From positions 434,001-498,000 of the forward strand of contig NZ_JADRCR010000001.1 of the NCBI RefSeq assembly GCF_016649425.1: DNA of 64,000 nucleotides, written 5' to 3'. The position numbers and the translations under genes are program-made. This document shows, piece after piece, positions 41,349 through 51,163 of the stretch (its first letter is position 1; each line of letters opens with the position of its first letter). The DNA is from Limnobaculum allomyrinae. Its GTDB lineage: Bacteria > Pseudomonadota > Gammaproteobacteria > Enterobacterales > Enterobacteriaceae. The notes beneath the pieces were generated by a model that did no database searches, had not been told where the DNA came from, and was given only the letters and a program-made list of their open reading frames with translations.

Positions 41349-42191
41349 TTACTTATAACCAACATAAACTATCAGCTTATCGGTAAAGGTTTCCCCGACA
41401 GGCCATTGCTCTGGTGTTAATTGACGGGTCATTTTTAAACCACAATGTTCAAGCATAGAAAGGTACTGTGATTCTGTATACGCCTGCATGGTCGAACCAT
41501 ATTCCAGGACATTCCCCTGCTGAGTCTCAATTATCAGATAACGAGTCGTCGCCGTAGCTTGTTGTTCATCCCAATAATTTTCCTGCAATAACAGATGTGG
41601 GCTGGTGGAGAATAGTCCCGTCTCATGGCTTTGCCATGATGATAAGCTTTCCCCCTGCCGACGAACTTCATCATAAGTATGAACTTCAACAACCAGAATA
41701 CCATGGTCATTTAATAACCATGTGGCATTTGCCAAAATCTGTTCAGCATCAGAAGCAGTGAATACATTAAATTCACCGAAAGTCAGCATGATCAGATCAA
41801 ATTTCTGATCTGATTGATAATCACGAATATCAGCTAAAACATACTCAACATTTATTTGCTGTTTTTTGGCCTGCTCAGTGGCATAAGCTATTGATGCAGG
41901 TGAGAAATCAACGCCGACGCAGTGATAGCCTAATTTGGCCAGCATCCCGGTATAGAGACCTGGGCCACAGCCGAGATCCAGTATTTTTGCCTGTTTGTCA
42001 GGTAATTGTTGTGAAATCCACTCGACCTGCCGTTGAATAACAACTAAACGACGACTGGCCCAGTCATGTTGTTGCGACAGATGATTTTCCAGCATACGTT
42101 GACTAAATTCCGGATTGTTCCAGGGAATTTTTTCACCAGAGTCCCACGGTAAAGCAGGAATTGAACGACGGTTGATATCCAATAAATTCAT
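41349..42191 (-). CDS. Class I SAM-dependent methyltransferase
   Basis: The 280-residue protein has the SAM motif AKILDLGCGPGLYTGMLAKLG, the acidic turn CVGVDFSPASIAYATEQA and VLADIRDYQSDQKFDLIMLTFGEFNVF. The long N-terminal extension (RSIPALPWDSGEKIPWNNPEFSQRMLENHLSQQHDWASR in outline) is seen in a family of uncharacterised bacterial methyltransferases. The substrate is unknown. It starts 24 bases after the peptidase stop, so the two are probably one operon. Confidence 0.82.
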   Translation of the reverse strand: MNLLDINRRSIPALPWDSGEKIPWNNPEFSQRMLENHLSQQHDWASRRLVVIQRQVEWISQQLPDKQAKILDLGCGPGLYTGMLAKLGYHCVGVDFSPASIAYATEQAKKQQINVEYVLADIRDYQSDQKFDLIMLTFGEFNVFTASDAEQILANATWLLNDHGILVVEVHTYDEVRRQGESLSSWQSHETGLFSTSPHLLLQENYWDEQQATATTRYLIIETQQGNVLEYGSTMQAYTESQYLSMLEHCGLKMTRQLTPEQWPVGETFTDKLIVYVGYK

Positions 42192-42215
42192 TAATTATTG
42201 CTTCCTTTATCTTTC

Positions 42216-43187
42216 TTATTCTCTATTTAAATCTCGCCATGCAGGAACCCCAAGTACACCTATAGCGGCCTTTACGCCATTAACTACCGCCCTGGCCACC
42301 ACCTCTGCGGCTAACGTACCTAACAGATTTATCGAAACATCGATACCACCAGTAGTCAGTGCAAACAAGGTATCGCCATCACTCATGGTATGTACCGGGT
42401 AAATCGTTCTGGCCAGTCCATCATGACCCATTTGGGCAACTTTGGTCATTTGGGTTTTATTCATATTGGCATTACAGGCAATTACACCAATAGTTGTGTT
42501 GGTTCCGACTGGGCCAGGATCGGTCACATTCTGCAGCATCAAAGCCAGCATATCCTGGATTCGTCCCTGACCATCATGGCTTCCGGCAATGACGCGTTGC
42601 GTATCAGGATCCCGAACTTCACCAACTGCATTGACGACTACCATGGCTGCAACAACCAGCCCATTCGACAGGGTTATTGATGCACTTCCCAACCCACCTT
42701 TCATGCGCCAACGATCGTCAACTAACTTCCCTACGGTTGCGCCAGCGCCAGCACCCGTGTTGCCATCAGGATATCTATTTTTACTGGCAATCTGCGCCGC
42801 CAGATATCCCATTGCCGCATCGGGTCGAATTTTTGCATCACCAAGTGAAAGATCGAAAATCACTGCTGCTGGTACTATGGGTACCACGCCGACACCCACA
42901 TCGAAACCGATATGCTGCTCCTCCAGATATTTCATAATGCCTGTTGCTGCATCCAGACCATAGGCACTACCACCAGAGAGTAACAAGGCATGTATCTTAT
43001 CCACTGCATTAACTGCACTCAGTAAGTCAGTTTCCCGTGTACCGGGAGCAGAACCTCGTACATCGACACCACATACCGAAGGATGCTCAGTAATAATCAC
43101 GCTGCATCCAGTCATCGAAGTCATATTCTGTTGATGCCCCACTTTTATTCCGGGCACATCAATGATGGAACCATTGGCGTTAAACAT
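42216..43187 (-). CDS. P1-family (DmpA-like) peptidase
   Basis: The 323-residue protein has the P1/DmpA N-terminal-nucleophile fold pattern: VPGIKVGHQQNMTSMTGCSVII, LLLSGGSAYGLDAATGIM, NTGAGAGATVGKL and the autocleavage region VGTNTTIGVIACNANM, in which a threonine would become the new N-terminal nucleophile. Relatives are DmpA aminopeptidase and beta-peptidyl aminopeptidases. The cleavage residue and substrate cannot be fixed by eye. No signal peptide. Confidence 0.85.
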   Translation of the reverse strand: MFNANGSIIDVPGIKVGHQQNMTSMTGCSVIITEHPSVCGVDVRGSAPGTRETDLLSAVNAVDKIHALLLSGGSAYGLDAATGIMKYLEEQHIGFDVGVGVVPIVPAAVIFDLSLGDAKIRPDAAMGYLAAQIASKNRYPDGNTGAGAGATVGKLVDDRWRMKGGLGSASITLSNGLVVAAMVVVNAVGEVRDPDTQRVIAGSHDGQGRIQDMLALMLQNVTDPGPVGTNTTIGVIACNANMNKTQMTKVAQMGHDGLARTIYPVHTMSDGDTLFALTTGGIDVSINLLGTLAAEVVARAVVNGVKAAIGVLGVPAWRDLNRE

Positions 43188-43400
43188 AGATTTTTTCTCT
43201 GCTGGCGATAGCTCTATTGAAGCATACTGAAAGGCCGTTCAGTCCTCTCGGAGGTGGAAATGCCATTGCACACTCAAATTGCAACACATTTTCTGTTCAG
43301 ATGAAATAAATTCAACTTCTTTGTGATAAATAACCAACACATTATTGGTTTTTCACAGGTAAACTATCGCTCCCTTTCATATCAATATATGGATATTGTC

Positions 43401-44696
43401 ATGATAAAAAAATTCAACTACCGAGCGTTGCTATGCAGTCTGAGTCTACTGACTGTTTTTCCTTGCTTACCTGTGGTATCGGCTACTCCCGAAGGATATC
43501 AACTGGAACAGGTCGTTTTATTCAGTCGTCATGGCCTGCGCGCACCTTTGGCTAATTCAGGTAGTGTTCTCGCAATATCAACACCGAAAAGCTAGCCAGA
43601 GTGGGAGACTAAAGGTGGGCACCTCACTTCTAAGGGCGGTATTCTTGAAAGCTACTTTGGTGAATATGTCAGCTCCTGGTTAACACAGGAAAAACTCTTC
43701 ATTAAAGATACCTGTCCTTTGGCTAAAGATACCTTTATCTATGCCAACAGCCTGCAAAGAACGCTTGCCACGGCTCAATACTTTACCCTGGGCGCATTTC
43801 CCGGATGCGACGTGAAAATTTTTCATCAAACCGACCTCGGTGTAATGGATCCAAACTTTAATCCCATTATTCACGATGGTTCTGAGGAATTTAAACAATC
43901 GGCACTTACAGCCATGAATGCTGAAGCCAGTGCGGATGGATTAGCGGGTTTAAATCGAGAGCTAAAGCCCTCTTATGACTTATTAAGTAAAATTACTGAT
44001 TATAAAAATGGCAGTGTCTGTCTGACAGACAAACGCTGTGATTTAGCCAGTGAACCGGCCGAGTTTACTATTGCTAAAGATAAAGAGCCTGGCGTCAGTG
44101 GCCCTCTGCGCATTGGTACTTCTATTTCAGATGCCTTTATTCTGCAATATTATGAAGGATTTCCGGCACAGGACATTGCCTGGGGCGCTATACAGACAGA
44201 TAGTGAATGGAAAATGCTGGCAACGATTAAAGATCGTTATGGTGAAGTACTATTTGGTTCACCGCTGGTAGCCAAAGATGTTTCTGCCCCACTGGTTAAG
44301 TACATTAATGCCATCTTTACCCAAGATGTAATGCGTCAACCGGCAAAATTTAACCTGTTAGTTGGCCATGACTCGAATGTTGTTTCTTTACTTTCGGTAT
44401 TAAAGATTAAGCCATACCAATTACCTGGTCAGTTCGAGAAAACACCCATTGGCGGAAAAATTGTTTTTGAACGCTGGAAAGATAAAGCTACTGATAAAAA
44501 TTTAATCAAGATTGAATATATTTATCAAACTAAAGAACAAATTCGCCGTGGCGATAAACTCACCCTAAATCACCCTCCTAAGCGAGTCGTACTGGAGATG
44601 AGTGATTGCCCTGTCGATAATAATGGTTTCTGCTCTTTTGAAAATTTCTCCAAAGCACTCAATGCATTGCAGGAATCGACACCTAAGACCGAATAA
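43401..44696 (+). pseudogene. agp: Glucose-1-phosphatase Agp gene with an in-frame amber codon
   Basis: The reading frame from 43401 to 44696 encodes a histidine acid phosphatase of about 430 residues: a signal peptide, the catalytic [11 protein letters not shown] motif, IYANSLQRTLATAQYF, GAFPGCDV, LLVGHDSNVVSLLSVL and IGGKIVFERW, all close to E. coli Agp. A TAG at 43593-43595 interrupts it at the tryptophan of the expected TPKxWPEW context (TGG to TAG). Both sides are otherwise intact and in frame. The upstream fragment keeps only the first active-site motif. Nonsense mutation or sequencing error are the simplest readings. Confidence 0.88.
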
Positions 44697-44712
44697 CCCT
44701 CATTTTTATCCG

Positions 44713-44743
44713 GCAATCACTTCGTGATTCACGAGGTGATTGC
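44713..44743 (+). terminator. Hairpin after agp
   Basis: The stem GCAATCAC-TCGT/ACGA-GTGATTGC is strong but lacks a clear T-run. It is 17 bases past the agp stop. Confidence 0.5.
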
Positions 44744-44887
44744 TATTCAGCAAACAACATTTTAATCTGCTCAGATATTTTTTTATATTTTGTGATAGCC
44801 ACTAAATTATTTACTGGTCAGCTAATAAACCACTTACCAAATATAATTTATACTCATCTCATAACATCTTACTGACAGTAATTCACT

Positions 44888-45355
44888 ATGCTGAAAAATA
44901 TGATAGGCGCTTTGGTTGTTATGCTTGGTATTTCTTTCTCTCCTGCTATTAATGCTCAGGAAGCGTCTGCTACAGAGAGCTACTACCAGTTTGATAAACA
45001 CTCAGATTTCACTATTTTCTGGCATGATTTACAGCTTGCCGTAAGCAGCCAGGATAAAGAAGCCGTCGCTAAAATGATGAACTTCCCATTTAGCGATTAT
45101 GAACACTCTCCAATGATTTTTCAGAATGAGGAGGAATTTCTGTCTCAATATAATGAACTATTTGATGCAGAAATGGTGAAGTTGATTAAAACCAACCAAT
45201 ATCGTCAGGGAGATGCGGATCAAACTCAGGTTCTCGATGCCGTTAGCCCCGAAGGTTATATCATTGAGCATGAGAATAGCGACAACGGCTACAATCTGGT
45301 GATTGAACCCGTAGATGGTATTTATAAACTGGTACGCATTGCTTTTTATTCATAA
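44888..45355 (+). CDS. Hypothetical exported protein
   Basis: The 155-residue protein has a signal peptide (MLKNMIGALVVMLGISFSPAINAQE) with a likely cut after NAQ or INA, so it is probably periplasmic. The mature part is acidic with aromatic-rich stretches (FTIFWHDLQLAVSSQDKEAVAKMMNFPFSDYEH and a C-terminal YNLVIEPVDGIYKLVRIAFYS). I do not recognise a family. It could be an NTF2-like alpha+beta fold by pattern, but that is a guess. It has its own upstream region after agp. Confidence 0.7.
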   Translation: MLKNMIGALVVMLGISFSPAINAQEASATESYYQFDKHSDFTIFWHDLQLAVSSQDKEAVAKMMNFPFSDYEHSPMIFQNEEEFLSQYNELFDAEMVKLIKTNQYRQGDADQTQVLDAVSPEGYIIEHENSDNGYNLVIEPVDGIYKLVRIAFYS

Positions 45356-45493
45356 CGCCTGAATGCAAAATCGGGAGATGTCGCCAAAACTCTCCCTTTA
45401 TGCTTTCTGTTAGCTGATTTTCTCTCTTAACTTGCATAACTGCTAAACCCGGTCTTAACTGATTAATGTACTCACACATCATGGGAAAATATC

Positions 45494-45595
45494 ATGAGTC
45501 ACGATCAGAAGAAAAAACCACTGAAAACCCCTGAAGAAAAACGTCGCGAAAAGCATGAGAAAAAGCATCCTCATGAAGAGGATAAAAAGAAATAG
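45494..45595 (+). CDS. Small lysine/glutamate-rich protein
   Basis: A 33-residue frame begins MSHDQKKKPLKTPEEKRREK and ends HPHEEDKKK, extremely charged. The upstream GGGAAAATATC could serve as a weak ribosome site. It sits alone between the exported protein gene and yggL. No family recognised. Codon use is ordinary and the frame is open throughout, but coding status is unproven. Confidence 0.4.
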   Translation: MSHDQKKKPLKTPEEKRREKHEKKHPHEEDKKK

Positions 45596-45707
45596 ATTAG
45601 TTATCGTTTCTGTTTTTTATCAATCCGATATATCCGGGTTCATTCTCTGACTGGACGCTATCACCACATCCGAGTAAGATTCCCTTTTTCTTTCAGAGGA
45701 TGAACTC

Positions 45708-46034
45708 ATGGCTCAGCAGCGCAGTCGTCGTTTACGTAAAAAATTACATCTGGATGAGTTTCAGGAAATTGGCTTTACCGTTAACTGGAATTTCGCTCAG
45801 GGTACTGATATCGATACCATTGACGCTTTTATTAATCGCATGATTAAAGAAGTCATCGAGCCCAACGGCCTTGGTTTTGGTGGCAGCGGTTATTTAGATT
45901 GGGAAGGTATTATCTGCCTGCAAAAAGTCGGCAGTTGCACCGAGGAGCACCGTACCCTGATTGCTAACTGGCTAACACAAAACGGCATGGAAAATGTCGA
46001 AACCAGCGAGTTATACGATATCTGGTGGGAATAA
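45708..46034 (+). CDS. yggL: YggL-family (DUF469) protein
   Basis: The 108-residue protein is the same length as E. coli YggL and carries RSRRLRKKLHLDEFQEIGF, EVIEPNGLGFGGSGYLDWEG and TSELYDIWWE. YggL has been reported to bind the 50S ribosomal subunit. The basic N terminus fits RNA binding. It is away from its E. coli partners trmB and mutY here. AGAGGATGAACTC precedes ATG. Confidence 0.92.
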   Translation: MAQQRSRRLRKKLHLDEFQEIGFTVNWNFAQGTDIDTIDAFINRMIKEVIEPNGLGFGGSGYLDWEGIICLQKVGSCTEEHRTLIANWLTQNGMENVETSELYDIWWE

Positions 46035-46357
46035 TCTTCTCTGTTTGCCATCAGGTAATATTGTCTGGCGATTAATTACGTCGCCAGACTCTTCCTGTTT
46101 TAGCCCTTCTCTTTATTCCTGGTCGCTGAAGTTTACTCATTTTTCTATTCTTTCCTGAATCGTTTCGTGCAAATGCCATTATTATGATAAATATCAATTT
46201 TTATCGTGGCTAATTCCTCTGTTTCGCCGAGCCAGTCACAATTTTAATATCACTTTTCTCTATGATGAGTTTGTCTGTATTTGAAACAGATTGACGATAC
46301 AAAGATCAAAATGATTAACCGACTAGAGCTATAAGCACCTGTGCAAGGATGGTTATA
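46035..46357. other. Intergenic region yggL-yidE
   Basis: About 320 bases holding the yggL terminator and the yidE promoter and leader. Nothing else recognised. Confidence 0.5.
46062..46091 (+). terminator. Hairpin terminator after yggL
   Basis: The stem GTCTGGCGA/TCGCCAGAC is followed by TCTTCCTGTTTT, 28 bases past the stop. Confidence 0.65.
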
Positions 46358-48010
46358 ATGAGTGATATTGCCCTGACAGTCAGCCTGTTAGCGCTGGTTG
46401 CCGTACTCGGTTTATGGATTGGCAACTGGAAAATTCGTGGCGTTGGGTTAGGCATTGGTGGTGTATTATTTGGCGGTATCATCGTAGGTCACTTTGCCCA
46501 TGCTTACCATATTGAACTTGACGAAAGCATGTTGCATTTCGTACAGGAATTTGGCCTGATTCTGTTTGTTTATACTATTGGTATTCAGGTTGGCCCTGGC
46601 TTCTTCGCCTCATTACGACGCTCCGGACTACGCTTAAATGGCTTTGCCTTTTTACTGGTCATCCTCAGTTGTGTAGTGACTGCCGGATTGCATAAACTAT
46701 TCAATATCCCTCTTCCGATTATCTTAGGTATTTTTTCTGGTGCGGTCACCAATACCCCTTCTCTCGGTGCCGGGCAACAGGTATTAACCGATCTTCATGC
46801 CGACGGTGTATTAGTTAACCAAATGGGTATGGCTTATGCGATGGCTTATCCTTTTGGTATTTGCGGCATTCTGCTGGTGATGTGGATTATTCGTTTGGCA
46901 TTCAAAATCAGCGTTGACCAGTCCGCAAAAGAGTTCGATCGCCAGTCCGGCGCCTCTGCGGATAATCTGCAAACCATTAACGTAGAAGTGTGCAATACCA
47001 ACCTGAATGGTTTACAGCTGCAAGATATCCCTATTATTAATGGTGATAGCATTATCTGTTCCCGATTAAAACGAGACAATGTATTGATGGTGCCGTCCGC
47101 CTCTACTCAAATACAACTGGGAGATTTATTGCATCTGGTCGGCGATCGACAATTACTTAATCAGGCTAAGCTACTTATTGGTAATGAGGTGGATGTTTCT
47201 CTGTCCACCCGCACCAGCGATCTAAAAATGGCTCGGGTAGTCGTGACCAGCGAAAAAGTCATGGGTAAAAAAATTGGTGATTTGAATCTGCACCGTTATG
47301 ACGTAGTAATTACTCGTCTCAACCGGGCAGGCGTTGAACTAATGGCGGGACGCAGCCTTTCATTACATTTTGGTGATATTCTTAATCTGGTTGGTAAACC
47401 CTCTTCTATTGATATTGTGGCTGATATCGTCGGTAATGCTCAACAGCGCCTTCAACAAGTACAGATGTTGCCGGTATTTATTGGTATTGGACTTGGTGTA
47501 TTACTGGGTTCTATTCCGCTGTTTATTCCCGGGTTTCCTGCCGCGTTACGTCTCGGTCTGGCCGGAGGGCCGCTGGTTATCGCGCTGATCCTTGGTCGAA
47601 TTGGCACCCTGGGAAAAATGCACTGGTTTATGCCGCCCAGCGCCAACCTGGCATTACGCGAACTCGGAATAGTACTATTCTTATCTGTCGTTGGGTTTAA
47701 ATCCGGTGCCAGCTTTATTAATACCTTGCTCAATGGTGACGGTATTGTCTGGATGGGATATGGTGCGCTTATCACCATAATCCCGCTGCTGATCGTCGGT
47801 TTACTGGCCTATACCGTAGCCAAAATGAACTATCTGGTCATTTGTGGGTTACTGGCTGGTTCAATGACCGATCCACCTGCATTGGCTTTTGCTAACGGAA
47901 TGCACCCTACCAGTGGTGCTGCCGCTCTTGCTTATGCAACAGTGTATCCATTAGCTATGTTTCTCAGAATTATGTCACCACAGATTCTGGCGCTGATGTT
48001 CTGGATTTAG
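46358..48010 (+). CDS. yidE: AspT/YidE-family transporter
   Basis: The start at 46358 ([16 protein letters not shown]) has AAGGATGG upstream, giving 550 residues, close to E. coli YidE. Two membrane halves, each with an Asp-Ala exchanger repeat ([21 protein letters not shown] and [18 protein letters not shown]), flank two cytoplasmic TrkA-C (RCK_C) domains ([19 protein letters not shown] and [18 protein letters not shown] regions). It is an inner-membrane protein of unknown substrate. A strong terminator follows. Confidence 0.93.
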   Translation: MSDIALTVSLLALVAVLGLWIGNWKIRGVGLGIGGVLFGGIIVGHFAHAYHIELDESMLHFVQEFGLILFVYTIGIQVGPGFFASLRRSGLRLNGFAFLLVILSCVVTAGLHKLFNIPLPIILGIFSGAVTNTPSLGAGQQVLTDLHADGVLVNQMGMAYAMAYPFGICGILLVMWIIRLAFKISVDQSAKEFDRQSGASADNLQTINVEVCNTNLNGLQLQDIPIINGDSIICSRLKRDNVLMVPSASTQIQLGDLLHLVGDRQLLNQAKLLIGNEVDVSLSTRTSDLKMARVVVTSEKVMGKKIGDLNLHRYDVVITRLNRAGVELMAGRSLSLHFGDILNLVGKPSSIDIVADIVGNAQQRLQQVQMLPVFIGIGLGVLLGSIPLFIPGFPAALRLGLAGGPLVIALILGRIGTLGKMHWFMPPSANLALRELGIVLFLSVVGFKSGASFINTLLNGDGIVWMGYGALITIIPLLIVGLLAYTVAKMNYLVICGLLAGSMTDPPALAFANGMHPTSGAAALAYATVYPLAMFLRIMSPQILALMFWI

Positions 48011-48040
48011 ATATAACAATCTAAAGGTTACTTATAAACT

Positions 48041-48070
48041 AAAAGAGCATCCGATTATCGGATGCTCTTT
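48041..48070. terminator. Bidirectional terminator after yidE
   Basis: The perfect stem AAAGAGCATCCGA/TCGGATGCTCTTT lies between the yidE stop and the convergent acetyltransferase gene. Confidence 0.85.
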
Positions 48071-48111
48071 GCTTTTTAAGACGATACACAAACTCATCGC
48101 TTTCTATTTGG

Positions 48112-48597
48112 TTAACTTAGCTTCTTTTGCCAAAAAACGGCTTTTCCCATTTGCGGATCCAGCTCATAACCCGAAAAGCCGAACTTACTGTAACTGTTTT
48201 TAGCCACTTGATTACCTTCGAGTACTTCCAGTGTCATCTTGCAACAGCCTTTCTCTCGGGCGACCTGTTCAACTTTAGCCATCATTTTCTGACTAAGCCC
48301 CAAACCTCTAAATGATGAGCTAACCACCACGTCGTGGATATTCACCAAAGGTTTGGCTGCAAAAGTTGAAAAACCCAGAAAACAGTTAATCAAACCTGCC
48401 GGCTTATTGTCGACATAAGCCAAAATGGTAAAGGCATGAGGTAGCTTTGCCAATTCCCCCAGTAAATTCGCCTTTACAGATGGTTCTAACGCTTCGCCAC
48501 CGCCCATAGGGTCTTGAGCATAACCATCCAATAGCATCAGCAGATCTTCACCCTGTGCAGAATTCTGGTAGTCCGCAATAACAATATCAACATTCAT
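48112..48597 (-). CDS. GNAT-family N-acetyltransferase
   Basis: The 161-residue protein has the GNAT core: INCFLGFSTFAAKPLVNIHDVVV (beta-4), the acetyl-CoA P-loop SSSFRGLGLSQKMM and NSYSKFGFSGYELD near the C terminus. It acetylates an unknown small molecule or protein. It is 43 bases after the 5'-nucleotidase stop codon on the same strand. Confidence 0.85.
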   Translation of the reverse strand: MNVDIVIADYQNSAQGEDLLMLLDGYAQDPMGGGEALEPSVKANLLGELAKLPHAFTILAYVDNKPAGLINCFLGFSTFAAKPLVNIHDVVVSSSFRGLGLSQKMMAKVEQVAREKGCCKMTLEVLEGNQVAKNSYSKFGFSGYELDPQMGKAVFWQKKLS

Positions 48598-48640
48598 AAC
48601 TAAAAACGGATCCTGATGTTAACTTAACCATCAAACAACC

Positions 48641-49834
48641 TTATTCTGCATCAGCTGGTTTTTTGCGAATAAACTTGTTTAGCAAATTACTTAAATCTTC
48701 TGGTGGAGCCGGACTCAAGCATTCATCTAAAGAAACGCCTAATTCCTTCCCCTCTTTTTTCTTTTCTTCCGTCGTCAGCTTTTCATCATCTTCGTCTTCA
48801 TCGTCATCTTCTTCCACCACAACAGTCGGTTTCTTTTCTACCGTATCTTTAGCTTCTGCTTTTGGTGTTTCAGACTTTTTTACCTCTTCCAACGCCTCCG
48901 CTTCGCCCGCTTTCTTTTCTATCGATGATGTTTCAGCTTGATTGGTATACATGACTTTGGCATAAGGCATATCAAATTCTGCTGCATCTTGCTGAGAATC
49001 ATGACTATCAAAGAAAATATGCGGTTTGAATGCTTTGAGGAAACGAGACTTTTGTAAACCACCCAGGAAGAAAATATCATTGATATAGATACCCCAATGC
49101 TTCAGTGTATCAATCATGGTCATTTCAGCCGGATCGCTGGAACTGTTTTGAGAGGTAATCAATGCAACCCGAAGTGGTGAGTGATCTAAACTTTCAGAGA
49201 TACGCTCTTGTACCTTAGATAATTTAATCAGTAAGTTGGCATGAGGCCCCGGGTTAATCGATGTTTCAGTCTGATCGCCGGTAATGGCGTTAAAAATCCC
49301 TGCGTCACCATCAAAAGCAAATCTGAGCTGAGGCAATGTGCTCTGAGCAAGCGTCTTCTTCGGTGCATACACCAAAGCAGTAGCACACTGATTATTATCC
49401 ATTACCCGTTTCGCTTCTTGCGTATCGGTTGTCAGGAACAAATCAATATAATATGCGTCAAGATAATCGCTAATTGATTCACCAGAAGTAAACGCTGAAC
49501 GGGAAATGTTTAAACCGCGTTTTTTGATCTCTTTTAATACCCGGTAACCAACTTCAGGCGCATTGCGAGAAACCACGACGATTTCAACTACCGGCCCGTC
49601 ATCATTGGCCTTCTTGTGCTCATTTAAGGCCAGTATTGATTTTACCAACGGCATGCCGGCACCATCATCCAGCGGTTTGTCTTCATTTCCCCGCAGATAA
49701 CGCCGGAACTCTTTCATTGCTGAATCAGGATCTTGCTGCAGCTTTTCCTGGTACATATCGTTGTCGGCTGATAAATCAAATAGCGCTGTAGCTGAGATAC
49801 CTATCACCAACGTTTTAGATAGATCGATTGCCAT
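48641..49834 (-). CDS. Cytosolic 5'-nucleotidase I-like protein with acidic tail
   Basis: The 397-residue protein belongs to the cN-I 5'-nucleotidase family (PF06189): LVIGISATALFDL near the N terminus, VEIVVVSRNAPEVGYRVLKEIKKRGL, LRFAFDGDAGIFN, and HIFFDSHDSQQDAA. These enzymes dephosphorylate AMP or IMP. The catalytic domain ends near residue 300. A low-complexity tail with a run of alternating Asp and Glu (EEDDDEDEDDE) and many Lys follows, ending in a short conserved-looking segment LGVSLDECLSPAPPEDLSNLL. The tail is probably disordered. Confidence 0.85.
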   Translation of the reverse strand: MAIDLSKTLVIGISATALFDLSADNDMYQEKLQQDPDSAMKEFRRYLRGNEDKPLDDGAGMPLVKSILALNEHKKANDDGPVVEIVVVSRNAPEVGYRVLKEIKKRGLNISRSAFTSGESISDYLDAYYIDLFLTTDTQEAKRVMDNNQCATALVYAPKKTLAQSTLPQLRFAFDGDAGIFNAITGDQTETSINPGPHANLLIKLSKVQERISESLDHSPLRVALITSQNSSSDPAEMTMIDTLKHWGIYINDIFFLGGLQKSRFLKAFKPHIFFDSHDSQQDAAEFDMPYAKVMYTNQAETSSIEKKAGEAEALEEVKKSETPKAEAKDTVEKKPTVVVEEDDDEDEDDEKLTTEEKKKEGKELGVSLDECLSPAPPEDLSNLLNKFIRKKPADAE

Positions 49835-50307
49835 AATGTTTTTTTATTTCCCTTTAATATTGTAGATGCCCAACCATCCATAGCATTGATTTCAGACATA
49901 TGGCTTCTTTTAGGTAAACTCACTAACTCTCTTGTTAGTCATTTTTAGCGCTTGATGTCTGTGTTTGCTATGTCTGTAATCAGCTGTCAATTTAACGTTT
50001 GTACCACCGAAATCAAATTTATTTTCGTTAAAAACAACACGACTGAAACTCAGTATTCATTATTTCTCATTTTTGTTCCAGTCAGGTTGATAAATGTATT
50101 TCATTTTCCCCTCTTTGTTACGCTATAGCAGGATTGTTCCCCTTTGATAAATATTGATTACAGCGACAACTTTCAGCGAGGTTTTCCCTGATTTTTCTCA
50201 CTGTTGTTAAACGTGTCCTGTAAGCGTGTTTAGAGGCGGGGGATTTTTCAGCCCGGTGCATTTTTGACGTGGTATGATTGTGAAGAGATTTAGCGGAAAT
50301 CACTGAT
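49835..50307. other. Intergenic region between divergent 5'-nucleotidase and TauE genes
   Basis: About 470 bases with divergent promoters expected. A small inverted repeat ACTAAC/GTTAGT occurs near 49.92 kb. I support no gene here. Confidence 0.5.
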
Positions 50308-51114
50308 ATGACAATGTTGCTGGCTCTGTTAGCCAAAATGCTTATTGGAGCACTGTTGGGGCTGATTATTAGTACCACTGGTGTTGGTGGCGGAGTTCTT
50401 ATTCTTCCGGTATTAATCTGGTTGTTTGGTATGGATACCTTAACTGCGGTTGCAACGGCAAATTTGATGTCGATGTTAATGAAAATATCTTCAACCGGAG
50501 TTCACTTCCGCTTGGGTAATATCCCACTCAAACGCTCATTGATCATTCTTTCTATTATGTTACCCAGTACACTGATTGCCAGCTATGGAATTACGCTGTT
50601 AGCCAGCATTGATGCCTGGCATCAATATGTTCAGTTAAGTATCAATATATTAATTGTTCTGGCTATCGCTTTGTCGCTCTTTATCTTTTGCAGCCAACTA
50701 TTTCACTCTACCACGTTGATTGATGATGAACTTACGAAAACATCAATACCAATCTCCCGCTTTATTTTGCCAGGAATCGCAGCAGGCATGACCATTGGAG
50801 CAACGGGTGTCGGTGGTGGAGTTGTGATGCTACCCATTTTAACTAAATATGCCGGAATGAATATCAAACAAGCAATAGGAACCTCAGTATTTGTGACCAT
50901 GCTGCTGTCTGGTGCTTCTGCCCTGGCATATGGTCAGGGTGGATATACCGACCTCCATCTGGCAGTGATACTCAGCCTGGGCTCAATACTTTCAATCCCC
51001 TTAGCTAAATTCTTGCTTAAAAACATTTCGGAACGAACCTTTCAGCTAATCACTTTTGCCTTTATTCTTTGCAGCGCGATGACCATGCTTTATCGCTTGT
51101 CGTCATCAGTCTAA
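50308..51114 (+). CDS. TauE/SafE-family membrane permease
   Basis: The 268-residue protein has about eight hydrophobic segments and the twice-repeated family motif ISTTGVGGGVLILPVLIW and IGATGVGGGVVMLPILTKY, followed by QAIGTSVFVTMLLSG. TauE/SafE permeases export sulfite, sulfoacetate or related organic anions. Substrate not evident. It is convergent with a zinc-ribbon gene and divergent from the 5'-nucleotidase gene. Confidence 0.9.
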   Translation: MTMLLALLAKMLIGALLGLIISTTGVGGGVLILPVLIWLFGMDTLTAVATANLMSMLMKISSTGVHFRLGNIPLKRSLIILSIMLPSTLIASYGITLLASIDAWHQYVQLSINILIVLAIALSLFIFCSQLFHSTTLIDDELTKTSIPISRFILPGIAAGMTIGATGVGGGVVMLPILTKYAGMNIKQAIGTSVFVTMLLSGASALAYGQGGYTDLHLAVILSLGSILSIPLAKFLLKNISERTFQLITFAFILCSAMTMLYRLSSSV

Positions 51115-51163
51115 CCCGCTCTTACCTTGTTTGAGTCAAGGCTAACGATTCAACTTAATAGTA

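Noticed and set aside
42216-43187. Long antisense frames over the P1-family peptidase
   Set aside because: The leftward frame has clear family motifs, while the antisense frames are low-complexity and unsupported.
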